Of a stretch of 64,000 nucleotides of DNA, positions 30,801-40,160 are shown one piece after another. Source of the DNA: Aurantiochytrium sp. KH105 (taxonomy: Eukaryota > Sar > Bigyra > Thraustochytrida > Thraustochytriidae); contig BGKB01000025.1 of assembly GCA_003116975.1 (NCBI GenBank), forward strand, positions 519,516 through 583,515, read 5' to 3'. A program made the position numbers and the translations under genes. Each line of letters starts with the position of its first letter. Positions within the stretch are counted from its first letter, which is position 1. The notes under the pieces were generated by a model. That model ran no database searches. It was not told the DNA's origin and saw only the letters and a program-made list of their open reading frames with translations.

Positions 30801-32092
30801 GCCTGCGTGCCAATACCTTGGCCGGTTTCCTTGGCGCCGCCGCTGCTGCCGCCGCTGACAAAGGAAGTCGTGGCCGACAGCCCGCTCTTGGAGGGCACGG
30901 ACTGCGACGATCTTGCGCCGGGCACGGCCCCGTGCTCCCCATCGTGGTCGGGACGCTGCGAGAGGAAGATGAAGCGGAAAAGACGCTCGGTAGCCACGAA
31001 GGTTTGTGCTCCCATCATGAGTGCCTGTGAGATTTGCATGAGCGGAAAGCGGAGAACATTGAAAAAGGCGAGCGCGGAAAAGGTGTCAGCCGCAGTGAGA
31101 ATATGGCCTGTGGCACCATAGGTGACAAAGGTGCTCATGCTCGCGGTAGTTGGTGTGATAATGAGCACGGTGATGACGAGCGCAAAGAGGTAGAGTTCGC
31201 GGAAGACGTAGACGAGCTGGTGCTCGCGCGCAGCGCGGATCTTTTTCATAAAGGGAGACTCCCAGCTGAAGAGTTTGACGACGCGAATACCGGCAAGGAC
31301 CTCGACACAGAGGCGCACGCGAGCGTCCATGATGGGCATGTGGGTCTGGCGCACCTTGCGTTTAAGTCGGGCCATGAAGATATTGATGGGACCAATGAGG
31401 AAGAGCACGAGGATGCCTGCGAGCGCGGGGAGCCCAAGGACCGTGACGAGGAAGGAAATGGCCACGACGATTTGAAGCGGGCCGGCCCAAAAGAGGTGCA
31501 TGAATTGGGCCACCTCGAAGAACTTTTGTGCGTCTGCAGACATCATGTTGAGAATCTCTCCAGAGGAGACGCCAGACATCTCCGCGGAGGAAAGCTTGAG
31601 CATGTGCTCGAAGACGAGGGAGATGAAGATGGCGCGTGACTTGCGACCGGCCGCGAACGAGTAGTGGAACTGCAGCTGGCTCGAGAAGGCGCTGACAATG
31701 CTGGAGAGGAGCAGCGCGATGGCAAAATAGAGACCCTCAAAGGCACCGTCCTCGATGCGCGACACAAGCTCGCGGAGCAAGATGGGGTTCGCGAGCTGGG
31801 CGGCGGTGTAGAAGAGCATGAAGACGCCGGAGGCGGCCACCTCGGAGGCGCTGAGACGCACGATCTCGTACATGAGCTGGCGCCAGGACTCGATTCTGCT
31901 GCGGCGCGCCTTCACATTGGCCCAGAACGTCTCGCGCAGCTCCCGGACGGCCTCGCCGTCGCGCAGCTCCCAGAGGTCCTCGGCCTGCAGCTGGCGCTTG
32001 AACCCCGTGCGCACCAGCGGCGTCACCCACGCGAAGGTCGCCAGGTACGCGCCCCCGCGCGGCGGCCGCGTCCTCGCGCTCGCCTCCGCCAT
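27812..32092 (-). CDS. ABCC-family (MRP-type) ABC transporter, short form
   Basis: A 1426-residue full transporter from the ATG at 32092. It has two transmembrane domains and two nucleotide-binding domains and no N-terminal TMD0, so it resembles the short MRPs (ABCC4/5 type). TMD1 spans about 90-370. NBD1 has Walker A GPVGGGKSS near residue 516 and LSGGQKARLSLARA with VIVLDDPLSALD. A Ser-rich linker separates it from TMD2 (about 820-1110). NBD2 has CGRTGAGKSS near 1182, LSQGQRQLLCLARA and VLLCDEMTSSVD. NBD1 has Asp instead of the catalytic Glu after Walker B while NBD2 has Glu, the usual ABCC asymmetry. Substrates are likely anionic conjugates, by family. The end is acidic. Confidence 0.96.
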   Translation of the reverse strand: MAEASARTRPPRGGAYLATFAWVTPLVRTGFKRQLQAEDLWELRDGEAVRELRETFWANVKARRSRIESWRQLMYEIVRLSASEVAASGVFMLFYTAAQLANPILLRELVSRIEDGAFEGLYFAIALLLSSIVSAFSSQLQFHYSFAAGRKSRAIFISLVFEHMLKLSSAEMSGVSSGEILNMMSADAQKFFEVAQFMHLFWAGPLQIVVAISFLVTVLGLPALAGILVLFLIGPINIFMARLKRKVRQTHMPIMDARVRLCVEVLAGIRVVKLFSWESPFMKKIRAAREHQLVYVFRELYLFALVITVLIITPTTASMSTFVTYGATGHILTAADTFSALAFFNVLRFPLMQISQALMMGAQTFVATERLFRFIFLSQRPDHDGEHGAVPGARSSQSVPSKSGLSATTSFVSGGSSGGAKETGQGIGTQADMRTSKVEGVDPASALDLPNVSVDVKDDGDSATSTALIEMHNASFSWTSLSPTGLEASATVAAEQPQDQLEVIRDVSLQILPGQLTAIVGPVGGGKSSLVSAILGELALVSGSQRRKDNISIAYCSQAPWIFNATVEENITFGKPFEEQRFRDVLQACCLWSDLEQLHEREKTVIGERGVTLSGGQKARLSLARAAYADPDVIVLDDPLSALDSHVGKLVFERLLAPRTGLLRKSARVLVTHAAQNLGACDRVLVLFRGRIAYQGAYSELQALHDDAERETDDDDNASGSNGSAQAPHSAQLSSVMESILLTTQTGQAAARLETGESSVYGREDDDGYNEHARQASSMTPEASKTLFAQDYTSAKLMTEEERKQGTIDRHVAHRYIMAAGGYPWMFFVIFLLCMERLTYLASDWWLATWADAAYGPPDTRWDLPSGTDTRFYSIVYAVCILLNAFFVLARCFSFMHGGGRAARSLFYDLTWCVLRCPMEFFETTPLGRITNRFSFDTEIVDDLLTQALNGTVASTLWMISAIGLMISVTPFAAILIVPVLIIFFTMHAYYRRTCVDLQRLDSTSRSPIQSHFRQTLDGLPAVRAFGQSARFLRNNEALVDGNNMAIFAFVSSNRWLGVRLELMGGCVTFAVALSAWFARDAIAPGLVGLAVLWSFNLTTSLNFFVTMSTQAEAKLTSVERVINYANLSQEPALQTVGVAPPSSWPSRGELVFEKVVLRYRESLPPALCEVSFRIAAGEHVGVCGRTGAGKSSMATALFRLRELSSGSISIDGIDLAGLGLSDVRGRALTIIPQDPTLFSGTVRFNVDPFGDFTDAQVQEALASACLASQVRIDEEVGDSGANLSQGQRQLLCLARAILRKPRVLLCDEMTSSVDGVTDALIQQTVRSSFADSTVLTIAHRLHSIMDSSRVMVLEKGRLVEFDSPRNLLKNQEGYFYGLVQANGDEVAEELRAMVLPEESEEHLGNDRHEEPADDDSGDKGESQKP

Positions 32093-32208
32093 GCTGCTCC
32101 CTCCCCTCGCCGCGCGCCTCCGCCGTCTCCGTCTCCGCCAACGGCCTCGCGCCCGCCCGCCGAACCTCGTTCCGGGTCTGCCGCCGGTCCGGTCCTCCTC
32201 CAGCAGCC

Positions 32209-32210
32209 GA

Positions 32211-32256
<46 letters not shown>
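32209..32256 (+). repeat. (GAAA)n tetranucleotide microsatellite
   Basis: About 12 tandem GAAA units in the divergent spacer, about 120 bp upstream of the ABCC start codon. Confidence 0.95.
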
Positions 32257-32257
<1 letters not shown>

Positions 32258-32584
32258 CAGCCGCCGCGCCGTTGCGAGAGCGCGCCGGGAAGCGCGGCGC
32301 GTGTCGCGTCGCCTGCGAGCGGGCTGCTGCCGCTGCTGCAGCTGGCTGGCCTCGCGCGGGAGGACGCAGGAGCTCTCTGCGCCCGCCCGCTCGCAGCGCA
32401 GGTCGACCTCGCGGCGGCGAGCAGCAGTGATGGCTGCTGCGGAGGTGCGAGGGCTCCCGGGGCCACTCCGGGAATGGCCCGTGAGGCGAGGCGAAGTGAA
32501 GTGAAGACACTCTCACGTCTGAGGATCCGCACCAGACCCCGCTGCGATCCGTGCCGCAGCTGCAGCTGCAATGGCTGCCGGCGG

Positions 32585-32622
32585 GGGAGGGAGGGAGGGA
32601 GGGAGGGAGGGAGGGAGGGAGG
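32585..32622 (+). repeat. (GGGA)n tract, G-quadruplex-prone
   Basis: Tandem GGGA units with at least eight G3 runs, about 0.5 kb upstream of both start codons in the divergent spacer. Confidence 0.9.
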
Positions 32623-33093
32623 GAGAACGGAGCGGCCGGTCCGCCAGCGGCCGCCGCCTGTCGTGCGCTCGCCGCGCCTGTCGTGCGCACGCCGCGGCTG
32701 CAGGGGAGGCAGCCAGGCAGAGCGGAGGAGAGGGAGGGAAAGAGGGCTAGAGGAGCGCAGGGTAAGGCGAAGGAGGGATGCTGGTGCTGCCGCTGTGCGT
32801 GCGTGCGGCAGAAGGTAGAGTCAGACAGGGCTTTCATGTGGAGAAGGAAAAAGGGGCTGTACTGAAGCGAGGTGATCCCGAACTTTAGATTGGACTGGGA
32901 TTTTAATCTTGGGCAGATAGATGGCCGGCCATCTGGCAGGCTGCACGGCCGTTTGCGAAGAACGCGCGATCCACGTGAGGCTTTTTCCACAAAAATATAC
33001 CTGGTCGTCCTTGCTTGTGTAGTAGTACTACGTGCCAAATAAAGAAAGTGCAGTCACGGTGCTAGTGCCACGCGAAGCAGCCTCAACGGATCT

Positions 33094-36000
33094 ATGCATG
33101 CAAGTTTAGGCAACAACAGGTTAGACTCGAGCTCGCTCGCTGGCGCGCGCATTCTCAAAGACCCAGCGAGGGGAGGGAGGGAGGGCGCGCGCGCGACGAT
33201 GCCGCGTGCAGCGGACTGCCGCATCGTGGTCGGGTGCCGCGTGAGGCCCCTCAACGAGCAGGAGCTGGAGCTCGGGAACGCAAGCATCTTGACAAGCTGC
33301 GGAGAAACCAAACGCATCTGGCGGGCAGATGACAACACAGGCAAGAGCAAGAGCGGGTCCACCACCACAAAGTCGAAACCGACGTCCAAACCCTTTCAAT
33401 ACGATCACGTCTTTGGCCAAGAAGATGACAATGACGATGTCTATGAAAAACTCGGACAGCCCATCATCTCTGGCGTTCTAGACGGCTTCCATGGCACAAT
33501 TTTTGCCTATGGACAAACGAGCTCCGGAAAGACGCATACCCTGCTGGGAACAGCCGAGGAGATGGGCGTTATTGTGCATAGCGTGCATGACATCTTCGAG
33601 TACGTGTCTCGCGCGCCTCCCGAAATGGAGTTCCTCATTCGCGTGAGCTACTTGGAAATCTACAATGAGGAGGTCCGCGATCTGCTTGGTGGAAATACCG
33701 AGTCCGGCGGACTTCGCATCGTCGACGATCCGCAGAAAGGCTGTCATGTCCGAGGTCTCAAAGAGGTCGTGGTGCTCTCGCCAGACCACGTCTTCGAGCT
33801 CTTGCGATCCGGGGAGGCCAAACGTCATTATGGCGCCACCAAAATGAATTATACGAGCTCGCGGAGCCACACGCTCTTTCGCATGGTCGTCGAAAGCCGT
33901 ACAGACATGAGCGAAGAGACAAAATCATCCGAAGAAGACGAAAAAAAGGAGTCCGTGGAAGGTGAAGAATCCTCAGCGAGCGACAGTGGCCTTGGCGCTA
34001 GCGAGGACGACGACACCTCCTCTGTTGGAAAGGTCGTCCAGGTCGCTCAGCTCAATCTTGTTGACCTTGCCGGTTCCGAGCGCGTGTCCAAAACCGAGGC
34101 GACGGGAGCGCGGCTCAAGGAGGGCGCAGCCATCAACAAGTCTTTACTCGTCTTGGGAACCGTCATTAACAAACTTGCCGACGGGCACAAAGGCCATATT
34201 CCGTTCCGAGACTCCAAGCTCACGCGCTTGCTCAGCAACTCACTTGGCGGAAACGCCAAGACTGCAGTCGTGTGCACTCTTTCTCCTGCCGAGAGAAATT
34301 ACGACGAGAGCAAAAGCACGCTTCAGTTTGCCTCGCGTGCCAAAACCATTGTCAACAAGGCCGTCAAGAACCATGTCATGGACAAGTCAGCCCTTCTGGA
34401 CCAATACAAGCAAGAGGTTGCTCAACTCAAGCTTCAGCTCGCTTCGGGAGGCTCCGTGGTGGATCTGCCAGAACTCTCGCAAGTGCGACAGCAGCTCCGC
34501 GAGGAGGAGTCGAAGCGCCAGGCCCTCGAGGCCCAGAGCGAGCAGCACAAGGTCGCACTGCAGGAGATGCGCAAGCTTGTTCTGCTCACTTCCAAGCTTG
34601 CAGCTAACCCTGCCGTATCTGGCGAACTGCAGGAGCGAATTCGGGCCGTAGCGGATGGCTCGGCGCCGCCGCAAAAGGTGCTCCGCGAAGTTGAAGCCCT
34701 AATGGAAACAGCAGAAAAGGAGCAGCGCACGGAGGACGGCATTGGGGAAGACGAAAAGCTCAGCTTTGAGCAGCTCTCCAAGATTCTCAACCTCAAGCGC
34801 ACCAAACGCAAACGTCGCAGACTCAGTTCACTGTGCCAAAGTATAGTCACCACCATGGCGGAGCAGCGCAAAATCGAAGAGGTGCAAGAGACCTCGCAGT
34901 TGTGCAAGGATCACCTCAGCGTCCGCGTCGCGCAGCTTCAAAAGGACCTCGACGCCATGACTGCTGAACGCGACGCCGCGGTGACGGGCCGTCAGAGCGC
35001 AGAGGGTAAAGCAAAAGAGGTCATGCAGCAGCTCCAGGCCTCGACGGAAAAGGTCCAAGAGCTTACCGAGAGCGTGGTGTCGGGCAACACGCTTCTCCAA
35101 GAGACGCAAGACCAGCTGCGCGAGGCAATCCAGCAGCGTGCTCAGCTCGAGGCGCAACTCGGAGATGCCAGCGCACGCGTGGAGGCAGCCTCCGAAGAAG
35201 CCGCGCGTTCCCGCAAGACCGCCGTCTTGGAAATGAAGGCCCAGGTCGAAAACCTGACACAGGAACGTGCCGAGCTTTGCATTCGCTTGCAAGACGCTGA
35301 AAAGAGTCAGCGCGAACAAAAGAACGCTTCGGAGCTTCAGCTCGAGAAACTCTCGCAGGATCTCACAAATCGCGATGGAATCGTAAGTGACCTCAAAGCC
35401 CAGGTGGCATCTGCAGAAAGCGACATCGAGGCTCTTCGTAGCAAGCGCGACGAAGCAGAGCGAGAGCTTGAGACCCTTCGCAATGCGCATGCGCAACTTC
35501 GATTGGATCGCGATGAAATGGAGCGCATCAATTCGCTAGCAGTGCAGCGCCAAGAGACACAACTCAATGACTTGCTCGCGCGACTCGAGCAGCAGCAGTC
35601 CCGCTCAAAGACTCAGCTCGGATCGCAAGAAGCGCAACTGTCAACACTTCGAGGATCTGTGCAAGCATACGAAGCCAAGATCCGCGCGTTGCAGAGAGAG
35701 AATGACGCAAGTTGTGCTCGCACAATCGATCAGATTCACGTCCGTGCGACGCTTCTTGATTTTGTCGCTGATCTCGAGAGGCAAATGCAAGCGACGCACG
35801 ACATTGTTCAGGTGAAGCTTGATTGTCAAGAAGCTCGTCTTGAAGAAATCTCGCAATACGTGCCGCATCGCGAAACAGTCCACGCATCTCAGCAGGAATT
35901 GCAAGACGAGAACGCGAAGCTCAAGAGTGAGCTTAAGCGACTTGCCGCAGCCTGCAGTGCGGCCCAGGATCGAGCAATTAGTCTTCAAGATCATCTTCAC

Positions 36001-37086
36001 AATCTTCAGCACCGGCAACAGCGAAAGCAACAACAACAAGTACAATACGGTACGAGAGCCGCAGAGCGCTTGGAACATGCTTCGGATACGCAGAACGCGG
36101 CCCAGTCGGCATCACTTTTGCAGCGCCGACGAGAAGAGGCTCTGCTGCGTGAGAACGAAGCTCTCAAGGCCAAATTGGCTGCTGCAGAATCCACGTCGAT
36201 CGCTCGTGCGGGACAAGCAGAAGATCTTGCAGCTCGCGAGCGACGCGATCTCATGGACGATCTAGAAACCTTGGAGGCCGAGCTCGAGCGTACGCGCCAA
36301 AAGGCTGAAAGTGCTCATGAAGACCGGGCTGTGTTGAAGCAGCACTGTCTTGAACTGCAGCTTGAGCTTGATCGCGCAGCTGAAAAGGCAGCGCAGGCAC
36401 ACCGCGGGTCTCAAGATTTGCTCTATCAGGTCCAAGACAAGCTCGAGCACGCCACGACTGCTTGGGAGGAGGCTCGAATGGAGAACAAAAGGCTTCGTCG
36501 TAAGCTGCACGATGCCCGTCATAACTCCAAGAGTCTGCGAGAGGTCGCGTCGGAGGCGCAGCAAGAAGCGGCGCACGCAACGGAGACCTTCCTTGCATAT
36601 CAACGTGGCGCCGAGGAGCGCGCGGCGCATTTAGAGCTCTTGTTACAAGGACATCGTCGCCGCGGTGAGCCAGAGCGGAAAAAGGAAGCGGTGTCTCATC
36701 GACGACCGCATTCCCTCGAAGAACGATTCGCGTCGACGCGCCGCCAACTTGAAGAGTGCTCCTCTCTTGGATCTGATGTGACCACGCCCCCGCCGTCCCC
36801 GCCGCCTTTTTTGACGAGTCAAAGTCATAGCTCTGGCGAAATTGCCGATTTACGTAAACAGCTCGACGCGGCCCACAGCGAGTTGGACGTCTTTAAGCGC
36901 CTCGATGTGTATTCCGCCTCTTTAAAGCGCGGCCTTCGCTCGTACAGGCCCGAGGAGGGCCGTGGCGGGCGAGCCCACACCAGCGCCAACGCAGGTGCCA
37001 GCGCCAGAGCCAGCGAGACGTCTCTGCCAAGTCGCGAGCGCACAGAGCGCCTGTTGCGCATTTTGCAGGAACAGCATTCCGTGTAG
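33094..37086 (+). CDS. Kinesin-7 (CENP-E-like) motor protein
   Basis: A 1330-residue N-terminal kinesin. The first ATG is at 33094; an in-frame ATG at 33199 directly precedes the motor (CRIVVGCRVRPLNE) and may be the real start. The motor covers about 40-430: P-loop GQTSSGKTHT near 140, switch I region NYTSSRSHTLFR, switch II LVDLAGSERVSKTEA, and HIPFRDSKLTRLLSNSLGG. An acidic insert of about 45 residues sits before switch II. The motif set is closest to kinesin-7. A long coiled coil (about 440-1210) indicates dimerisation, followed by a Ser/Pro-rich tail. By family it carries cargo or chromosomes towards microtubule plus ends. Confidence 0.93.
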   Translation: MHASLGNNRLDSSSLAGARILKDPARGGREGARATMPRAADCRIVVGCRVRPLNEQELELGNASILTSCGETKRIWRADDNTGKSKSGSTTTKSKPTSKPFQYDHVFGQEDDNDDVYEKLGQPIISGVLDGFHGTIFAYGQTSSGKTHTLLGTAEEMGVIVHSVHDIFEYVSRAPPEMEFLIRVSYLEIYNEEVRDLLGGNTESGGLRIVDDPQKGCHVRGLKEVVVLSPDHVFELLRSGEAKRHYGATKMNYTSSRSHTLFRMVVESRTDMSEETKSSEEDEKKESVEGEESSASDSGLGASEDDDTSSVGKVVQVAQLNLVDLAGSERVSKTEATGARLKEGAAINKSLLVLGTVINKLADGHKGHIPFRDSKLTRLLSNSLGGNAKTAVVCTLSPAERNYDESKSTLQFASRAKTIVNKAVKNHVMDKSALLDQYKQEVAQLKLQLASGGSVVDLPELSQVRQQLREEESKRQALEAQSEQHKVALQEMRKLVLLTSKLAANPAVSGELQERIRAVADGSAPPQKVLREVEALMETAEKEQRTEDGIGEDEKLSFEQLSKILNLKRTKRKRRRLSSLCQSIVTTMAEQRKIEEVQETSQLCKDHLSVRVAQLQKDLDAMTAERDAAVTGRQSAEGKAKEVMQQLQASTEKVQELTESVVSGNTLLQETQDQLREAIQQRAQLEAQLGDASARVEAASEEAARSRKTAVLEMKAQVENLTQERAELCIRLQDAEKSQREQKNASELQLEKLSQDLTNRDGIVSDLKAQVASAESDIEALRSKRDEAERELETLRNAHAQLRLDRDEMERINSLAVQRQETQLNDLLARLEQQQSRSKTQLGSQEAQLSTLRGSVQAYEAKIRALQRENDASCARTIDQIHVRATLLDFVADLERQMQATHDIVQVKLDCQEARLEEISQYVPHRETVHASQQELQDENAKLKSELKRLAAACSAAQDRAISLQDHLHNLQHRQQRKQQQQVQYGTRAAERLEHASDTQNAAQSASLLQRRREEALLRENEALKAKLAAAESTSIARAGQAEDLAARERRDLMDDLETLEAELERTRQKAESAHEDRAVLKQHCLELQLELDRAAEKAAQAHRGSQDLLYQVQDKLEHATTAWEEARMENKRLRRKLHDARHNSKSLREVASEAQQEAAHATETFLAYQRGAEERAAHLELLLQGHRRRGEPERKKEAVSHRRPHSLEERFASTRRQLEECSSLGSDVTTPPPSPPPFLTSQSHSSGEIADLRKQLDAAHSELDVFKRLDVYSASLKRGLRSYRPEEGRGGRAHTSANAGASARASETSLPSRERTERLLRILQEQHSV

Positions 37087-37187
37087 GGTGAAACTCATAC
37101 AATACACAAATTATTGCCTGCTTGCCAGGCCTACGTAGTAACTTAGTAGTAGCTCAGTAAAAGTACCAACAAGATGATCACTGTCAA
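37087..37187. other. Shortest convergent spacer (101 bp)
   Basis: Only 101 bp separate the stop codons of kinesin and PARN, so the two 3' UTRs almost certainly overlap as antisense. It contains CAGGCCTACGTAG at 37126-37138. Confidence 0.6.
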
Positions 37188-39104
37188 TCACGCGATGCTG
37201 CATCCGGACGTCGAATCGGAAGCGACGCGAGGTACATCCTCTTCATTCCGAGACCGCTTGGCCTCGTACGTGTGGTCGTCCGCGCCCGTGCCCGGTTCAC
37301 GACTGCGCTTACTGCTATCGGCTTCGCCGCAAAAGGGAAGAATCTCGAGGTCGGCCATGTCAAGTGTGTCGTCCCCGTCCCCTGTACCTTGGGTCTTTGC
37401 AGATGAGCTCTGGCGTTTAGCACGGGCTGCTGCATTGGCGGCAAGTAGCTTGTCGCGAGCGGCGAGGGAAGGCGCCTTGTAGGCGGCGCTCGTGTCGCTC
37501 TCCCAGATGATACGCACATGCATGTTGCCGAGCACGCCCTTGATAAGTTTGTGCAGGTGATGCGACCGCGTCGAGGGATCAAAGTTGACGAGACGAACAA
37601 ATCTGGTCCAGTCCGCTTCCTGGATGGGCTCGTCGAGCCGGAAACGGCCTTCCGAGTACGGCAGGCAAATCTCGTTGAATTCAGTGTGCGAGGCAAACGA
37701 TGGCTTGATTGGAAGCTTGAGAAACGTCCAGGCGCGGCCAAAGACGACTCCAGTCATGAAAGCATCGTAGCCAGCTTCGTGGTGAAAATTCTCGCTGGCA
37801 TCCTGGTAGCGCGAGAACTCCGGACCCAGTTTGACGCTGGCATGATTCAGAACAGCGTCTGAAGTGGTCTTGTACAGATCTCCGAGAGGCATGCTACCAA
37901 CAAGGGAGCTGAGCTTCTCGTTCGACTGATAGACGTGTTTGGTGTCAGCGAGCACGGGAAAGATTTCGTGCAGGTTGGCCCGAAAGTCTTCGAAGCGCTC
38001 CGGTGGAGTCCCAAAGAACTTTGCAAAGATGTGAGACATGTCCAAGAAACAGTTGTGACCAATGAAAGGCTTTTTGGCATCGCGAATGCATTCAAAGACG
38101 CGCGTTAGACCCACGTTGGCTTCGAGCTCGAGGCGGTCCTTTTCCATGCTCTCCGTGATGCGCTTGCGCTCGGTGGCAGCAGCAGAGGAAGCCGACCCAC
38201 TGTACGTGAGACGCAGCGCCTCGGAGCGGTGATTTCCAACATTGTCTTCGCTAAACTTGCCAACGTGCAGGTCGGGAAAAAGTCGCGTGATCTCCTGGTA
38301 CAGGAAGCGTCTGCAAAATCCGTTGCACTTTTCAAGAATCACGTACGGCTTGCCATCCGTGTCGCGTGCGTACTTTGGGTCTTTGCTGTCCTCCGAAGCG
38401 GCATCTTCGCTTTCGGCGTTTTTGGACTTTTCCTGACCGGAGCCACCCTTTTCAGGCTTTTGCCCAGACACGTGGTCCTGGAAGGCTGCAGCCGTGCGGA
38501 GGGCGGTTTGCATAGCATCGCGAGTAGGCGCGTCCCGAAAGTCCTGGAGAGAGATCTGCTTCTCTTTCTGCTTGCTACTGGCGGCTGCAGGGCCCGCGTG
38601 AGAGCTAGCAAGCTTTTCCGCGAGTTTCACCTCGATTCCCTTGCGAGCCTCTTCTGCAGCGGCGCTGTCCATGTACGATACACCCTGATTGATTGCCTTG
38701 GAGAAGTCGAATCCGCACGAGGCCAGAAAGGCAATCGAGGAAACTTGCATGACAAGACGCGCGTCTTTGGTGAGCCCGGGAATGTGGCGTGGAAAGACCC
38801 AAAAGTTGAAGGGCTCCGCCTGGAGTGTCCAACCCCGGCCCGGAACACTCTCGTCTTCTCTGGTTTGTTTGGCGGGCGGTTTCCACGTGAAGCAGCAGAC
38901 GCCCACCTGCAGCATTCCAATGTTCATCCCCGCATCTCGCGTGTGCGACCAGCGTTCCTGCATGGTGTTGGTCGCGCGGGGCCTGTGCTCATCGCTCACG
39001 TAGAGTCCCGACATTTCCAGGTCCACGGCCACGAAGTCGCACGCCTCGACCGCTGCCAGGACGCGCGGCAGCACGGCCTCAAAGTTCCCCTTGGTCACCT
39101 CCAT
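37188..39104 (-). CDS. PARN: Poly(A)-specific ribonuclease PARN
   Basis: A 638-residue DEDD-type 3'-5' exoribonuclease that shortens poly(A) tails. The ATG at 39104 is the first codon (AAGATGGAG context). Exo I is AVDLEMSGL with Asp28 and Glu30. An exo II block FIGHNCFLDMSHIF supplies the third acidic residue, and HEAGYDAFMTGVVF carries exo III. A Lys/Glu-rich insert (about 180-250) interrupts the catalytic domain where PARN carries its R3H region. A low-complexity tail with RSRNEE may be nuclear-directing. Length is close to human PARN (639). Presence of PARN fits a non-yeast eukaryote. Confidence 0.93.
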   Translation of the reverse strand: MEVTKGNFEAVLPRVLAAVEACDFVAVDLEMSGLYVSDEHRPRATNTMQERWSHTRDAGMNIGMLQVGVCCFTWKPPAKQTREDESVPGRGWTLQAEPFNFWVFPRHIPGLTKDARLVMQVSSIAFLASCGFDFSKAINQGVSYMDSAAAEEARKGIEVKLAEKLASSHAGPAAASSKQKEKQISLQDFRDAPTRDAMQTALRTAAAFQDHVSGQKPEKGGSGQEKSKNAESEDAASEDSKDPKYARDTDGKPYVILEKCNGFCRRFLYQEITRLFPDLHVGKFSEDNVGNHRSEALRLTYSGSASSAAATERKRITESMEKDRLELEANVGLTRVFECIRDAKKPFIGHNCFLDMSHIFAKFFGTPPERFEDFRANLHEIFPVLADTKHVYQSNEKLSSLVGSMPLGDLYKTTSDAVLNHASVKLGPEFSRYQDASENFHHEAGYDAFMTGVVFGRAWTFLKLPIKPSFASHTEFNEICLPYSEGRFRLDEPIQEADWTRFVRLVNFDPSTRSHHLHKLIKGVLGNMHVRIIWESDTSAAYKAPSLAARDKLLAANAAARAKRQSSSAKTQGTGDGDDTLDMADLEILPFCGEADSSKRSREPGTGADDHTYEAKRSRNEEDVPRVASDSTSGCSIA

Positions 39105-40160
39105 CTTCCCTCTCCCTGCCTGCTGCGCGCGCCGCCGTCTGTCGCTCTGCCGCGGCCGCTGCCGGGCGCCTCGACGTTCTGCAAAGCCAACCAGCTAGCT
39201 CCGTATTCGCGTATACGTATCGACCCCGCAGAGACAGACCATCAGCGGGAAGAAGAGGCGGATCGTGGTGGAGAAGAACTTGAAGAAGATGGACGAAGAG
39301 GCGGCGGCGGCAGCAGCAGCAGCAGCAGTAGCAGCAGCAGCAGCAGGAGGAGAAGAGCAAGAGCAACTCGCCGACGAGAGGAAAGAAGCAGTTGGGAGAC
39401 AGTGAGCCGCAATGAGCACGGAGAAAGAGACAACTAGCCTAGGCCTAGGGCCGATTTTACTTGCCTGGTTGACGACGATGATGATGGTGAAGTGAATCAA
39501 TCACTCTGCAGCGTCATCCTTTTCGGGTTCTTCGCACCGCAAACAGTGATGTCTTCTCGCCAAAGGCCGTGCCAGAAGGCCGTGCCAGAGAACTGTGCCA
39601 GAAAACCGTGCCAGAAGGCCTCTTCATTTGGTGCACACTGTCGTCAGGCTGCCAGCCCCTCAAAAATTCGCGTCCCATTGAGAGGGCCCACGGTATTTTT
39701 CGTCGTCCACGCGTATACTATAGTACTGCGTCGGGATCTTCTTCATTCTTCGGGCTGGCTTGGATCTTCGATCGAGTTGGCTGCGCCGAGTCGCGGCACG
39801 GCCATTCCATCGCACGAGCTGCAATGACTAGCGGCAGCCAGCCCTGGCATGCCGTCCGGCGCAAGATCCCCAGCTTGCAGCATCTTCGATCTGATCTTGC
39901 CCTGCCTCTGAACATACCCTTTCCCCAGCCAGGAGAGGGGACCTGGCACGGCACGGGTCGAGGCGAGTTGACTGGGCTCGAATCCGAGGTTTGGGCAAAT
40001 TCCGATCGCGCCGCCCCGAGACGCAGGATCTTGACTGCGACTGCGAGCAGCAGCAGCAGCAAGAGCAAGAAGAGCAGGAGCAGCGAGGGTCACGGAGAGA
40101 CGCACGAGGGAGTGAGTCGCACAAGCGAAGGCAAGCAAACAAGCAAGCAAGCAAGCGAAG
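39105..40160. other. Divergent promoter spacer (PARN / METTL7-like)
   Basis: A 1056-bp spacer. It contains (CAG)n at about 39316-39352, the 12-bp perfect palindrome CCTAGGCCTAGG at 39438-39449, three loose copies of CCGTGCCAGA at about 39568-39612, AGC repeats at about 40045-40062 and (AAGC)n immediately before the METTL7-like ATG. No gene is supported. Confidence 0.55.
40130..40157 (+). repeat. (AAGC)n in the 5' UTR of the METTL7-like gene
   Basis: Tandem AAGC units ending only a few bases before the ATG at 40161, so probably transcribed as 5' UTR. Confidence 0.85.

Larger units (their letters stand above)
32093..33093. other. Divergent promoter spacer (ABCC / kinesin)
   Basis: A 1-kb spacer with (GAAA)n at about 32209-32256, a (GGGA)n tract at about 32585-32622 that is G-quadruplex-prone on the kinesin sense strand, and a gene-free AT-richer part near 32850-33050. 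Open frames here are repeat-driven. Confidence 0.55.

Noticed and set aside
40130-40157. Regular spacing of short repeats suggested a CRISPR-like array here and at other tandem repeats
   Set aside because: The units are 4-10 bp microsatellites without unique spacers, in a eukaryotic genome.
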